From Clostridia bacterium (lineage in GTDB: Bacteria; Bacillota; Clostridia; Christensenellales; Aristaeellaceae), in the NCBI GenBank assembly GCA_017447185.1, contig JAFSOC010000018.1:1-64000 (forward strand): 64,000 bases of DNA. The letters run 5' to 3'. The position numbers and the translations under genes are program-made. Of the stretch, positions 40,543-47,565 are shown one piece after another. The notes under the pieces were generated by a model. That model worked only from the letters and a program-made list of their open reading frames with translations. It had not been told where the DNA came from and ran no database searches. How positions within the stretch are numbered: position 1 is the first letter of the stretch; every line of letters begins with the position of its first letter.

Positions 40543-40571
40543 ATTTTACATAATTTTTTACGTAACGTCAA
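40543..40571 (-). promoter_or_regulatory. Promoter of hicAB with repeated TTAYGTAA boxes
   Basis: Minus strand: TTGACG, 17 bp, TAAAAT. The spacer and -10 carry TTACGTAA and TTATGTAA separated by four bases, a likely site for the RHH domain of HicB. That binding is inference. Confidence 0.65.
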
Positions 40572-40681
40572 GGGGGGCTCATTGAGACCTATACCATAAG
40601 TTGCTTGTTATGTCTGAGGTACTCCCTTTGACTTTTGGAGAATCATTTGGGGGAATCGTATTTCCATAAAATTACTCTTCC

Positions 40682-41077
40682 TTATACTGTCATCAATTCT
40701 TTCTCCAAAGCATCCCGTAGCACTTTGGAGAAATTGATTCCTTTTGCTTTCCCCTTTTCATCCATCCACTCCGGTATGGTGAGTGTTTTCTTTACAGAGC
40801 GATTGGACAACAATCTTCTGTAAGAATCTGTATCGATATCGATTAGTGTCTGAATTGCATTGTCCGGAATCTGGATATCTTTGGGATTTGTGGCTTCCGG
40901 GATATCCCGATGATGATCTTCCTGCCAGGTCAAATAACTTGCCAGTACATCCTCTGCCATTTTCAGAGCATCCTGCAAATTATCACCGCAGGTATAACAA
41001 TCCTTCAGATCCGGAAAAGAAACATTATATTTGCCTTCTTCCAGTATAAGCAGTGCAGAATAAATGTATTCAGCCAT
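40682..41077 (-). CDS. Orphan HicB-family antitoxin-like protein
   Basis: ATG 41077 after GGAGGATG gives 131 residues. It has a HicB-like domain (LLILEEGKYNVSFPDLKDCY, then TCGDNLQDALKMAEDVLASY) and a C-terminal RHH-like part (KKTLTIPEWMDEKGKAKG), like the first HicB in general layout. No HicA frame lies next to it; upstream is a REP-like copy and the RAYT gene. It may be a remnant of a second hicAB pair or a solitary regulator. Confidence 0.8.
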   Translation of the reverse strand: MAEYIYSALLILEEGKYNVSFPDLKDCYTCGDNLQDALKMAEDVLASYLTWQEDHHRDIPEATNPKDIQIPDNAIQTLIDIDTDSYRRLLSNRSVKKTLTIPEWMDEKGKAKGINFSKVLRDALEKELMTV

Positions 41078-41100
41078 AAAACATCCTCCATATAGTTGGT

Positions 41101-41121
41101 CCATCGGAACCGTCCCCATGG
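41101..41121 (+). repeat. REP-like palindrome, copy 7 (RAYT 3' side)
   Basis: CCAT, CGGAACCGTCCCC, ATGG, ten bases beyond the RAYT stop codon. Identical to copy 8 on the other side of the gene, in the same orientation. Confidence 0.9.
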
Positions 41122-41131
41122 TCCAATTCTT

Positions 41132-41989
41132 CTACCAGATCACTTCAAACATGTCTGATTCGCGGAGTGTCAGTGAGTTATCCAAATCCTGGTATTCATA
41201 TTCCTTCAGATTCAATTCCTCGGCAGCGGATTTCTGCTGAACGATTTTTGCTATTGTTTTTCTGTCCTTCCCTGTCAGGCGTGAAATCTGTCTGAATGGC
41301 AGGCCATTGTCATACATATCCCTGATATATTCTCTCTGAATATCTTTCTCCAACCTCTGAAATTCCGGTACTGATGAACACTTTGTGATTTGCTCCATGA
41401 TTTCTTTTGCCCGCAGATCCGAAAGCCGCGGAGCAAAATCTTCTTCATCCATAACCTTCTCTTCGTTTGTTTCACACAGGAAATCAACCAGAGTTTCCCG
41501 CTGTCCGAACAGATCTATGGCATATTGTGTATCCGTCAGCGTTCCGGCGCCTTTTTCATATGCCAGGTAGCTGCTCCATTTGTATGTCCCCGGTTTATCT
41601 TCCATATGCGCTTTCATCGGGTTTTGAATAATGTATCTGAGCACTGTCCGGAAATATGCTTCCGTCTCAACCTTTTCACTCCGGAAACGATCCTGGAACA
41701 GATGGCCAACCCGCTCATACTTCAGGTTATACCATCCCGCGTACTTGCTCCCCAATCTTTTGAAAATGATCTCCAGCGGCTCCTGATTCGTTTCCATAAG
41801 GAGATGCACATGATTCGGCATCAGGCAGAAAGCATGCAGCTTGAAATCTGACCGTTCCTTGCAGCTTTTCAGTACCGTCATGAAAACATACATATCTTCA
41901 TTGTCTTCAAAGATGGTCTGCCGGTTTATGCCCCGGATCATCACATGATAGATATTCGTTCTGCTCTGCTCTCTCGCTTTTCTTGGCAT
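41132..41989 (-). CDS. RAYT-type Y1 (HUH) transposase, TnpA-REP like
   Basis: The 285-residue protein matches the IS200/REP-associated Y1 transposase domain: FCLMPNHVHLLMET gives the HUH pair His60/His62, and RYIIQNPMKAHM carries the catalytic Tyr119; YKWSSYLAY is typical of the group. Residues 180-260 add a helical part with a helix-turn-helix-like LPFRQISRLTGKDRKTIAKI, absent from small IS200 TnpA. No left or right IS ends were recognised; instead identical REP-like copies lie at 41101-41121 and 42009-42029. RAYTs are domesticated-type enzymes that move REP elements. Confidence 0.85.
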   Translation of the reverse strand: MPRKAREQSRTNIYHVMIRGINRQTIFEDNEDMYVFMTVLKSCKERSDFKLHAFCLMPNHVHLLMETNQEPLEIIFKRLGSKYAGWYNLKYERVGHLFQDRFRSEKVETEAYFRTVLRYIIQNPMKAHMEDKPGTYKWSSYLAYEKGAGTLTDTQYAIDLFGQRETLVDFLCETNEEKVMDEEDFAPRLSDLRAKEIMEQITKCSSVPEFQRLEKDIQREYIRDMYDNGLPFRQISRLTGKDRKTIAKIVQQKSAAEELNLKEYEYQDLDNSLTLRESDMFEVIW

Positions 41990-42008
41990 ACTTGCTCTCC
42001 TTGATGGT

Positions 42009-42029
42009 CCATCGGAACCGTCCCCATGG
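42009..42029 (+). repeat. REP-like palindrome, copy 8 (RAYT 5' side)
   Basis: CCAT, CGGAACCGTCCCC, ATGG, 20 bases upstream of the RAYT start; the shared flank GGTCCAT links it to copy 7. Confidence 0.9.
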
Positions 42030-42094
42030 CGGTTTTTCTGAGCTTATTTTACTATCCGCATGGGAGAAATGGAAGGCGAACAAAAAAAGATGGG

Positions 42095-42115
42095 CCAGCG
42101 GAACCGTCCCCATGG
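42095..42115 (+). repeat. REP-like palindrome, copy 9
   Basis: CCAG, CGGAACCGTCCCC, ATGG. A 46 bp block around it (42075-42120) is identical, except for one A in a run, to the block at 44711-44755. Confidence 0.85.
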
Positions 42116-42123
42116 GGGAATTC

Positions 42124-43164
42124 TCAAACATGATAATAAGTATTCTTCCCTTTCCCTTCCCGTACAATTTCACCGGAAGCAACCATTTTCCTCAATGCTC
42201 CTTCAACGGAACTGAGGCTCAAGGCCGGACAGCGTTCCAGGATGTCCTGTTTCGTAAAACGACCAAGCTTTTGTGCTGCCGCAAGCCGGACAATGTCCAG
42301 GGCTGACCGTTTTTCTTCAACCAGTGCAAAACGGTCTTCCAGCTCCCTGTAGGCCGCAAGGATCGTACCAAGGAGGAATTTGATAAAAGGAACCGGATCT
42401 TCTTTTCCTTCGTGCCAGCCTTCCTGTGAGGCATTCAGTGCATCGTAATAAAAACCTTTGATGCGTGCAATCTGGGCTTCCAATGAAATATACTTTCCGA
42501 CATAAAACCCGTTTCTGTAAAGCAGGAGTGTTGTCAGCAGCCTGCTTATCCGGCCGTTTCCGTCATTGAACGGATGGATACAAAGAAAGTCATGAATAAA
42601 AACCGGAATGGCAATCAAGGGCTCCAGCTCCATATTGCCAATCACCCGATTATACTCTTCACAGATCCTGTCCAATGCTTCCGGTGTTTCATATGGAGCA
42701 AGAGGTGTAAAGAGCGTTACGCTGCGTCCAGATGAATCCGTAGCGTTAATATAGTTCTGGACGTTTTTCGTCTTTCCGGCCATCGGATTGTTCATATGGC
42801 TGTAGAGGATTTTATGCAGCTGGAGGATATAATTCCGTGTGATCGGAATGGCTTCGTAGTTTTCATGAATAATCTCCAGTGCATCCCTGTAGCCGGCTAT
42901 CTCCTGTTCATTCCGGTTCCTGGGAGTTGTCTTTTCTTCCACAAGCTGCCGGATCCGCGTACTGGTCGTAAAAATCCCTTCAATGGCATTCGATGACTCT
43001 GTACTCTGTATCTTTGCAACCTCAACAAGCTTTTCCAGCTCATCCGGTTTCTGCTTCAGGTACATTTCCTGTTTCCCGGCTTCTTTATAGATCGCAGCTA
43101 TCAGCCCAAGCAGTTCAGAATCCCATTTCTGCTGTCCGATCGCAGTATAGTCAAATGTGCGCAT
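42124..43164 (-). CDS. Fic domain protein with N-terminal inhibitory helix and C-terminal winged helix
   Basis: The 346-residue protein has the Fic motif HPFNDGNGR at 197-205, complete for AMP transfer. The inhibitory motif SNAIEG (58-63, of the form S/TxxxEG/N) marks a class II Fic, which is self-inhibited by its own N-terminal helix. A C-terminal winged helix (about 285-346, FTKQDILERCPALSLSSVEG) suggests DNA binding. Class II Fic proteins modify unknown targets and some regulate themselves. Its promoter contains a perfect inverted repeat. Confidence 0.9.
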   Translation of the reverse strand: MRTFDYTAIGQQKWDSELLGLIAAIYKEAGKQEMYLKQKPDELEKLVEVAKIQSTESSNAIEGIFTTSTRIRQLVEEKTTPRNRNEQEIAGYRDALEIIHENYEAIPITRNYILQLHKILYSHMNNPMAGKTKNVQNYINATDSSGRSVTLFTPLAPYETPEALDRICEEYNRVIGNMELEPLIAIPVFIHDFLCIHPFNDGNGRISRLLTTLLLYRNGFYVGKYISLEAQIARIKGFYYDALNASQEGWHEGKEDPVPFIKFLLGTILAAYRELEDRFALVEEKRSALDIVRLAAAQKLGRFTKQDILERCPALSLSSVEGALRKMVASGEIVREGKGKNTYYHV

Positions 43165-43185
43165 TCCCTTATCACCACCTTTATT

Positions 43186-43221
43186 CCCTTAAAATTAACT
43201 ATATTTTAAGGGAAAAGTCAA
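43186..43221 (-). promoter_or_regulatory. Fic promoter region with operator-like inverted repeat
   Basis: CCCTTAAAAT and ATTTTAAGGG (43186-43195, 43203-43212) form a perfect 10 bp inverted repeat with a 7 bp centre. On minus TTGACT (43216-43221) precedes it, so the repeat covers the likely -10 region. Confidence 0.65.
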
Positions 43222-43255
43222 GGGTATATTAAAAAATCCGGGAAAATTTGATGCA

Positions 43256-43299
43256 TTTTTCGGCTAATCTTGGGTCAAACAAAAAATCAACCGAAAAAA
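43256..43299. repeat. TTTTTCGGCTA inverted-repeat element, copy 1
   Basis: TTTTTCGG (43256-43263) and CCGAAAAA (43291-43298) are inverted arms. The interior (CTAATCTTGGGTCAAACAAA) resembles the second copy at 43404-43448. Confidence 0.65.
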
Positions 43300-43314
43300 C
43301 AATTCTGAACGGAA

Positions 43315-43335
43315 CCACATGAACCGTCCCGGTGG
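43315..43335 (+). repeat. REP-like palindrome, copy 10
   Basis: CCAC, ATGAACCGTCCCG, GTGG; the stem is the C-G version and the last core base is G rather than C. Confidence 0.75.
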
Positions 43336-43344
43336 CAAGATGGG

Positions 43345-43365
43345 CCAGCGGAACCGTCCCCATGG
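43345..43365 (+). repeat. REP-like palindrome, copy 11
   Basis: CCAG, CGGAACCGTCCCC, ATGG, ten bases after copy 10 in the same orientation; GATGGG on its left matches copies 9 and 12. Confidence 0.85.
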
Positions 43366-43391
43366 TCCACAGAACAGTCCTCATGTTAACC

Positions 43392-43448
43392 TTGACTTCG
43401 GTATTTTTTCGGCTATAATTGGGTGTAGACAAATATTAGCCGAAAAAA
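43392..43448 (+). promoter_or_regulatory. ATPase promoter inside a TTTTTTCGGCTA inverted repeat (copy 2)
   Basis: TTGACT (43392-43397), 16 bp, TATAAT (43414-43419). TTTTTTCGGCTA (43404-43415) and TAGCCGAAAAAA (43437-43448) are perfect 12 bp arms that overlap the -10, a likely operator. Confidence 0.75.
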
Positions 43449-43467
43449 CGAGATCGGGTGATGCAAT

Positions 43468-44697
43468 ATGAAATATATTCCACGGCATATGGAAAACCGG
43501 ATTCTGGAGCTGAGCCGCTCCTTCTCTGCGATTCTGCTGACCGGTCCCCGGCAGGCAGGTAAAACAACTTTGTTAAGGGAATTGGTGGAAAAAGAAAACA
43601 TCGGACGTCGATATGTAACACTGGATGATCTCACTGAACGAGATCTGGCAAAGAATGATCCTGTGACATTCCTGCAACTTCACCAGCCACCAGTGCTGAT
43701 AGATGAAGTACAATATGCTCCGGAACTCTTTCCTTATATCAAGATCTATATTGACGAGCATCATAATCCCGGTGATTTCTGGATGACCGGATCGCAAATC
43801 TTCCGTATGATGCGCGGTGTTCAGGAATCATTGGCCGGACGTGTTGCGCTGCTGCATATGTCTCCCCTGTCGCAGCGGGAGATTATTGGAGCCCCCTGCA
43901 TACCGTTTACAACAGAATTGGATCAATTTCTCTCTGAGCAGGACAAAATTATCGCTGTAAGCACACCGGAACTTTTCACCCGCCTATGGAGAGGCTCCAT
44001 GCCGGGACTTGTCAGTGGACAGGTTCCGGATCGGAACATTTTCTATTCTTCTTATCTCTCCACATATGTGGAGCGTGATGTAAGAGAGCTCTCCGGCAGC
44101 GTGGACGCACTGAAATTCAATCGTTTTGTCACGGCCGTCGCCGCCCGTTGCGCACAGTTGCTGAACTACCATGCATTAGCAGAAGATGCGGATATCGATG
44201 TTCTGACTTCTAAGGCATGGGTAAACATCCTGGAAACATTGGGAATTATCTTCCTGTTGCATCCTTATTCCAATAATGTTCTCAAGCGTACTATTAAAAC
44301 GCCTAAAGTCTATTTCTATGACACCGGCCTGGTTTGCTATCTGACGCGCTGGTCTTCCCCGGAGGTTGCTGAAAGCGGTGCTATGAACGGAGCCCTCCTT
44401 GAAAATTTCGCAGTATCAGAAATTGTAAAAGGCTATCAGAATGCCGGGCTGGAGCCCTATCTTTATTTCTATCGTGATCATGATGCCAAAGAAATCGATC
44501 TAATCCTTGAAGGAAATGGTAAACTTTGTCCACTTGAGATCAAAAAGACAGCCATGCCGGATAAGCGTTTGACTCGTGTTTTCAAAGTTATCGACAAATC
44601 ACCATTGCAACTCGGAACTGGTGCCATTCTTTGCACATCAGAAAAATTCAGTGCATTTGATAGCAATAACTTAATTGTACCCATATGGATGATATAG
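43468..44697 (+). CDS. AAA-type ATPase with DUF4143 (PF13173/PF13635 type)
   Basis: The 409-residue protein has Walker A GPRQAGKT at 26-33, Walker B VLIDE near 76-80 and the sensor WMTGSQ. The C-terminal DUF4143 region includes YLSTYVERDVREL and the nuclease-like DAKEIDLILEGNGKLCPLEI, a pattern reminiscent of restriction-nuclease folds (D...E-x-K). These ATPases are common, mobile and of unknown role. ATG 43468 lacks a strong ribosome site. It is AT-rich and stands alone on plus with its own promoter, and a REP-like copy follows it. Confidence 0.88.
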   Translation: MKYIPRHMENRILELSRSFSAILLTGPRQAGKTTLLRELVEKENIGRRYVTLDDLTERDLAKNDPVTFLQLHQPPVLIDEVQYAPELFPYIKIYIDEHHNPGDFWMTGSQIFRMMRGVQESLAGRVALLHMSPLSQREIIGAPCIPFTTELDQFLSEQDKIIAVSTPELFTRLWRGSMPGLVSGQVPDRNIFYSSYLSTYVERDVRELSGSVDALKFNRFVTAVAARCAQLLNYHALAEDADIDVLTSKAWVNILETLGIIFLLHPYSNNVLKRTIKTPKVYFYDTGLVCYLTRWSSPEVAESGAMNGALLENFAVSEIVKGYQNAGLEPYLYFYRDHDAKEIDLILEGNGKLCPLEIKKTAMPDKRLTRVFKVIDKSPLQLGTGAILCTSEKFSAFDSNNLIVPIWMI

Positions 44698-44729
44698 CAA
44701 TTGATATAGAGGCGAACAAAAAAGATGGG

Positions 44730-44750
44730 CCAGCGGAACCGTCCCCATGG
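44730..44750 (+). repeat. REP-like palindrome, copy 12
   Basis: CCAG, CGGAACCGTCCCC, ATGG, within a 45 bp block shared with copy 9; lies between the ATPase stop and the CAP-gene terminator. Confidence 0.85.
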
Positions 44751-44753
44751 GGG

Positions 44754-44786
44754 AAAAAAGAAGGCTGCTTTGTGAAGCAGCCTTCT
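44754..44786 (-). terminator. Rho-independent terminator of the CAP-domain gene
   Basis: AGAAGGCTGCTT pairs with AAGCAGCCTTCT around a four-base loop; on minus a run of T follows. It directly abuts REP-like copy 12. Confidence 0.88.
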
Positions 44787-44856
44787 CGCGTGTAATTGTC
44801 CGGAATATCAGTATGTATAACCGGCGGAAGAGATCAGCCGGTTAGATTTCTGGATG

Positions 44857-45870
44857 TCAGTTATCTTCATCCAGTGTTTCATCGATATCCATAAACGCAG
44901 CATCCTCGTCATCCACGAAGAAGAATTCATTATCTCCCAGACCAAGGGGAACCGTATATTCGTCTATCGTCTCGGTGTTTGCCGCTGCAGATGCAGTACC
45001 TACCTGAACCTTGACCTTCAGGGTCGTATCGCCTACAGTGATCATGATCTCTGTCTCGCCGGTCTGGACGGCGGTAAGCCTGCTGTCATTGATTTGGGCG
45101 ATATTGCTGTTCGCAGAAGACCATTTCGTTTTTCCAAGGCTGTTTCTTGCTCCGGTGGCACTGGTAAGTACTACCTTCGGCAGATCGATGGTTTCGCCCT
45201 CGGTAAGTACAAGCTCCGCGGCGGATGTAGTGACCTTTGTCTTGGCTGCTTTCAGTGTATTCCAGGTCGCATCCACGGCTTTGGCAGAAAATTTGTCAGA
45301 TGCTTTACCGCCCGCTTTGCCGCTGCTGAATTCCTGTGCCCAGTACACGACATCTCCGACTTTTACGCAGCCGAAACCGACACGTGTAAACTTTTTCTCC
45401 AGCATAATCCGCCGGTGACCCTGTCCGGAATAATTCTTGTCGTCCTCCCGGAAAGCCTTAAAAGCGGCTTCTGCGCTGCCGAGACCGTAAGCAATGTTTT
45501 CACCCCTGGTAGCATTGCCGGAATGCGCCGTTTTCCATGCTTTTCCGTTGGGACGTGTATGGCTGAAGTAGACAGCAAGCTCCAGCGCGCGAAGCATGGC
45601 GACCTTTTCCAGGTTATAGTCATACTGAAGTTTTTTCAGACCCCTTACCTTAACATTGGATTTGTTGTTCTTGCTCCGGTAATATGCATCCTTACCCGTG
45701 CGGAAGCTGTTGACGAGGTTCAGCATGCTCCGGGCTTCTTCATACATGAACGTCGCATTGACCTCTACAGTTACTACGGATTCAGCAGCCCATCCCGAAA
45801 CAGGAACACAGGAAAGAAAAAGAACCAGTGCAAGTACCATTGCAATCAAGGAACAGAACCGTCTCTTCAT
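44857..45870 (-). CDS. Secreted CAP-domain protein with bacterial Ig-like (Big_2) domain
   Basis: The 337-residue protein has a signal peptide (about 5-28). A CAP/SCP domain (about 40-185) shows FSHTRPNGKAW, GENIAYGLG and GQGHRRIMLEKKF. A Big_2-like domain follows (about 205-290, LTEGETIDLPKVVLTS, KWSSANSNIAQI). The acidic tail (VDDEDAAFMDIDETLDEDN) is unusual. CAP proteins of bacteria are secreted or surface-bound, with mostly unknown function. ATG 45870 follows a G-rich ribosome site. It is a single gene with its own terminator. Confidence 0.9.
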   Translation of the reverse strand: MKRRFCSLIAMVLALVLFLSCVPVSGWAAESVVTVEVNATFMYEEARSMLNLVNSFRTGKDAYYRSKNNKSNVKVRGLKKLQYDYNLEKVAMLRALELAVYFSHTRPNGKAWKTAHSGNATRGENIAYGLGSAEAAFKAFREDDKNYSGQGHRRIMLEKKFTRVGFGCVKVGDVVYWAQEFSSGKAGGKASDKFSAKAVDATWNTLKAAKTKVTTSAAELVLTEGETIDLPKVVLTSATGARNSLGKTKWSSANSNIAQINDSRLTAVQTGETEIMITVGDTTLKVKVQVGTASAAANTETIDEYTVPLGLGDNEFFFVDDEDAAFMDIDETLDEDN

Positions 45871-46003
45871 TTTTCAACCCCCCATATCCAGTCCATATGA
45901 ATCAGTTAACATGCTTCCCTGAAAAATATATTATCAGAATCCCGGTCAACTTTCAATGAACGTTTTTTGCTTTTTTTCGTTTTGAAAAAGCGGCCGGCGA
46001 GAG

Positions 46004-46024
46004 CCGGGAGAACCGTCCCCATGG
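46004..46024 (+). repeat. REP-like palindrome, copy 13
   Basis: CCGG, GAGAACCGTCCCC, ATGG; the left stem has decayed. It lies between the CAP gene and the nucleotide-sugar dehydrogenase stop. Confidence 0.7.
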
Positions 46025-46076
46025 CGCAAACAGCCTACCTGGAACTGGATTTCCTGTCCGTATTCACCTTTTCTCC

Positions 46077-47408
46077 TTACAGTCTCCACCACTGCAAGCC
46101 GGAGGCTTTCAGGTCATCGATCTTGTACAGGCCCTTGACGTCAATCAGAACCTTTTCATCATCAGGTGCTTTCTTATACAGTTTCTTGATCTCATCAAGG
46201 CTCATTTCCTTGAAGACATTGTGAGCAACCGCAACAATAATGCAGTCCGCATCTTTTACATCTTCCATTTTTGTCAGCTTCACGCCATACTCATGCATAG
46301 CATCCCGTTCAGATGCCCACGGATCTACTACTGTCGGAACAATACCGTATCTGTTCAGGGATTTGATGATATCATCCACTTTGCTGTTCCGAGTATCCGG
46401 GCAGTTTTCCTTAAACGTCAGGCCGAGGATAACCACTTTGCTCTTCTTGGGCGCCTGTCCTGCCTTGATCATTTTCCGGAGCGCCACATCCGCAATGTAC
46501 GCACCCATACCGTCATTCACCATACGGCCGTTCAGGATGATTTGGCTGTGATAGCCCAGTTTTTCCGCCTGATAGGTAAAGTAATAGGGATCCACGCCAA
46601 TGCAGTGGCCGCCGACAAGTCCCGGACGGAAGCCCAGCGCGTTCCACTTCGTGTTCATTCCGTCCACCACTTCATTGGTGTCGATCTGCATCCGGTCAAA
46701 GACCATAGCCAGCTCGTTCATAAAGGCAATATTAATGTCGCGCTGGCTGTTCTCAACCACTTTCACAGCTTCCGCCGTTCTGATATTGGATACCGGATAT
46801 GTCCCTACTTCAATCACAATATCGTATACGGATTTGATAATATCCCTCGACTCATCATCCATGCCGGATACAATCTTGCGAATGTTCTCCAGGCGATGCA
46901 CCCTGTCTCCGGGATTGATCCGTTCCGGACTGTATCCAATTTTGAAATCTACACCGCATTTCAGTCCGGATTCTTTTTCCAAAATCGGAATACAGACATG
47001 TTCCGTACATCCGGGATAAACAGTAGATTCATATACAACAATCGCCCCGGGAACAAGATTCCGTCCGACAATCTCAGATGCACCGATCACAGGCGTAAGA
47101 TCCGGCGTATGGTCAGTATTCACAGGAGTCGGCACTGCAACGATCAGGAACTTTGCCTTCCGGAGATCTGTTTCATCCGACGTAAACTGAATCCGGGTCT
47201 TTTGTATTTCCTCATTGCCCACTTCATTCGTCGGGTCAATCCCGGATTTATAAAGTTCAATTTTTTCTTTATTCAGATCAAACCCGATTACGTTGATCCC
47301 CTTCTTGGCAAACGCATGCGCAATCGGCATACCTACATAACCAAGACCGATCAGTGCCAGGTTTTCCTTTCCGGAAATCAGGTCGCTGTAGAGGTTTTTA
47401 TACTCCAT
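46077..47408 (-). CDS. UDP-N-acetylhexosamine 6-dehydrogenase (WbpA/WbpO/TviB family)
   Basis: ATG 47408 after AAGGAGTGG gives 443 residues. An N-terminal NAD domain (NLALIGLGYVGMPIA, 16-30) is followed by the central domain and a UDP-binding C-terminal domain. The catalytic Cys269 lies in GGHCIGVDPYY. Two-step oxidation of C6 makes the uronic acid; the C-terminal WWRL fits the UDP-HexNAc branch. The window also carries WbpB/D/E/I-like genes, so the WbpA step for UDP-ManNAc(3NAc)A is a good guess. It stands apart from that operon by about 8 kb. Confidence 0.88.
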   Translation of the reverse strand: MEYKNLYSDLISGKENLALIGLGYVGMPIAHAFAKKGINVIGFDLNKEKIELYKSGIDPTNEVGNEEIQKTRIQFTSDETDLRKAKFLIVAVPTPVNTDHTPDLTPVIGASEIVGRNLVPGAIVVYESTVYPGCTEHVCIPILEKESGLKCGVDFKIGYSPERINPGDRVHRLENIRKIVSGMDDESRDIIKSVYDIVIEVGTYPVSNIRTAEAVKVVENSQRDINIAFMNELAMVFDRMQIDTNEVVDGMNTKWNALGFRPGLVGGHCIGVDPYYFTYQAEKLGYHSQIILNGRMVNDGMGAYIADVALRKMIKAGQAPKKSKVVILGLTFKENCPDTRNSKVDDIIKSLNRYGIVPTVVDPWASERDAMHEYGVKLTKMEDVKDADCIIVAVAHNVFKEMSLDEIKKLYKKAPDDEKVLIDVKGLYKIDDLKASGLQWWRL

Positions 47409-47521
47409 AAAGCTCCACTCCTTCTGCAATCACAGAGGATTTTGTCATTCTTTACTCCTCTTCTTGCAAAAAACCGATTCATTATAGCGAAAAAAGCATT
47501 GAAAAACAAGGCAAGGAGCGC

Positions 47522-47552
47522 AAAAAGACGCCGAGGATTTTTCCTCGGCGTC
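47522..47552 (-). terminator. Rho-independent terminator of the DUF3048 gene
   Basis: GACGCCGAGGA pairs with TCCTCGGCGTC, followed on minus by five T residues; it starts about 14 bp after the stop. Confidence 0.9.
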
Positions 47553-47565
47553 CTGGGTCTCAATC

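Larger units (their letters stand above)
43165..43467. other. 303 bp intergenic region between Fic and ATPase genes
   Basis: No gene was found. It holds a Fic promoter with an inverted repeat (43186-43221), one copy of a TTTTTCGGCTA element (43256-43299), two REP-like copies (43315-43365) and the ATPase promoter with a second TTTTTCGGCTA element (43392-43448). Confidence 0.75.

Noticed and set aside
41132..41989. Full IS200/IS605 insertion sequence
   Set aside because: No tnpB, no subterminal IS hairpin pair and a longer C-terminal domain; the REP-associated type fits better.
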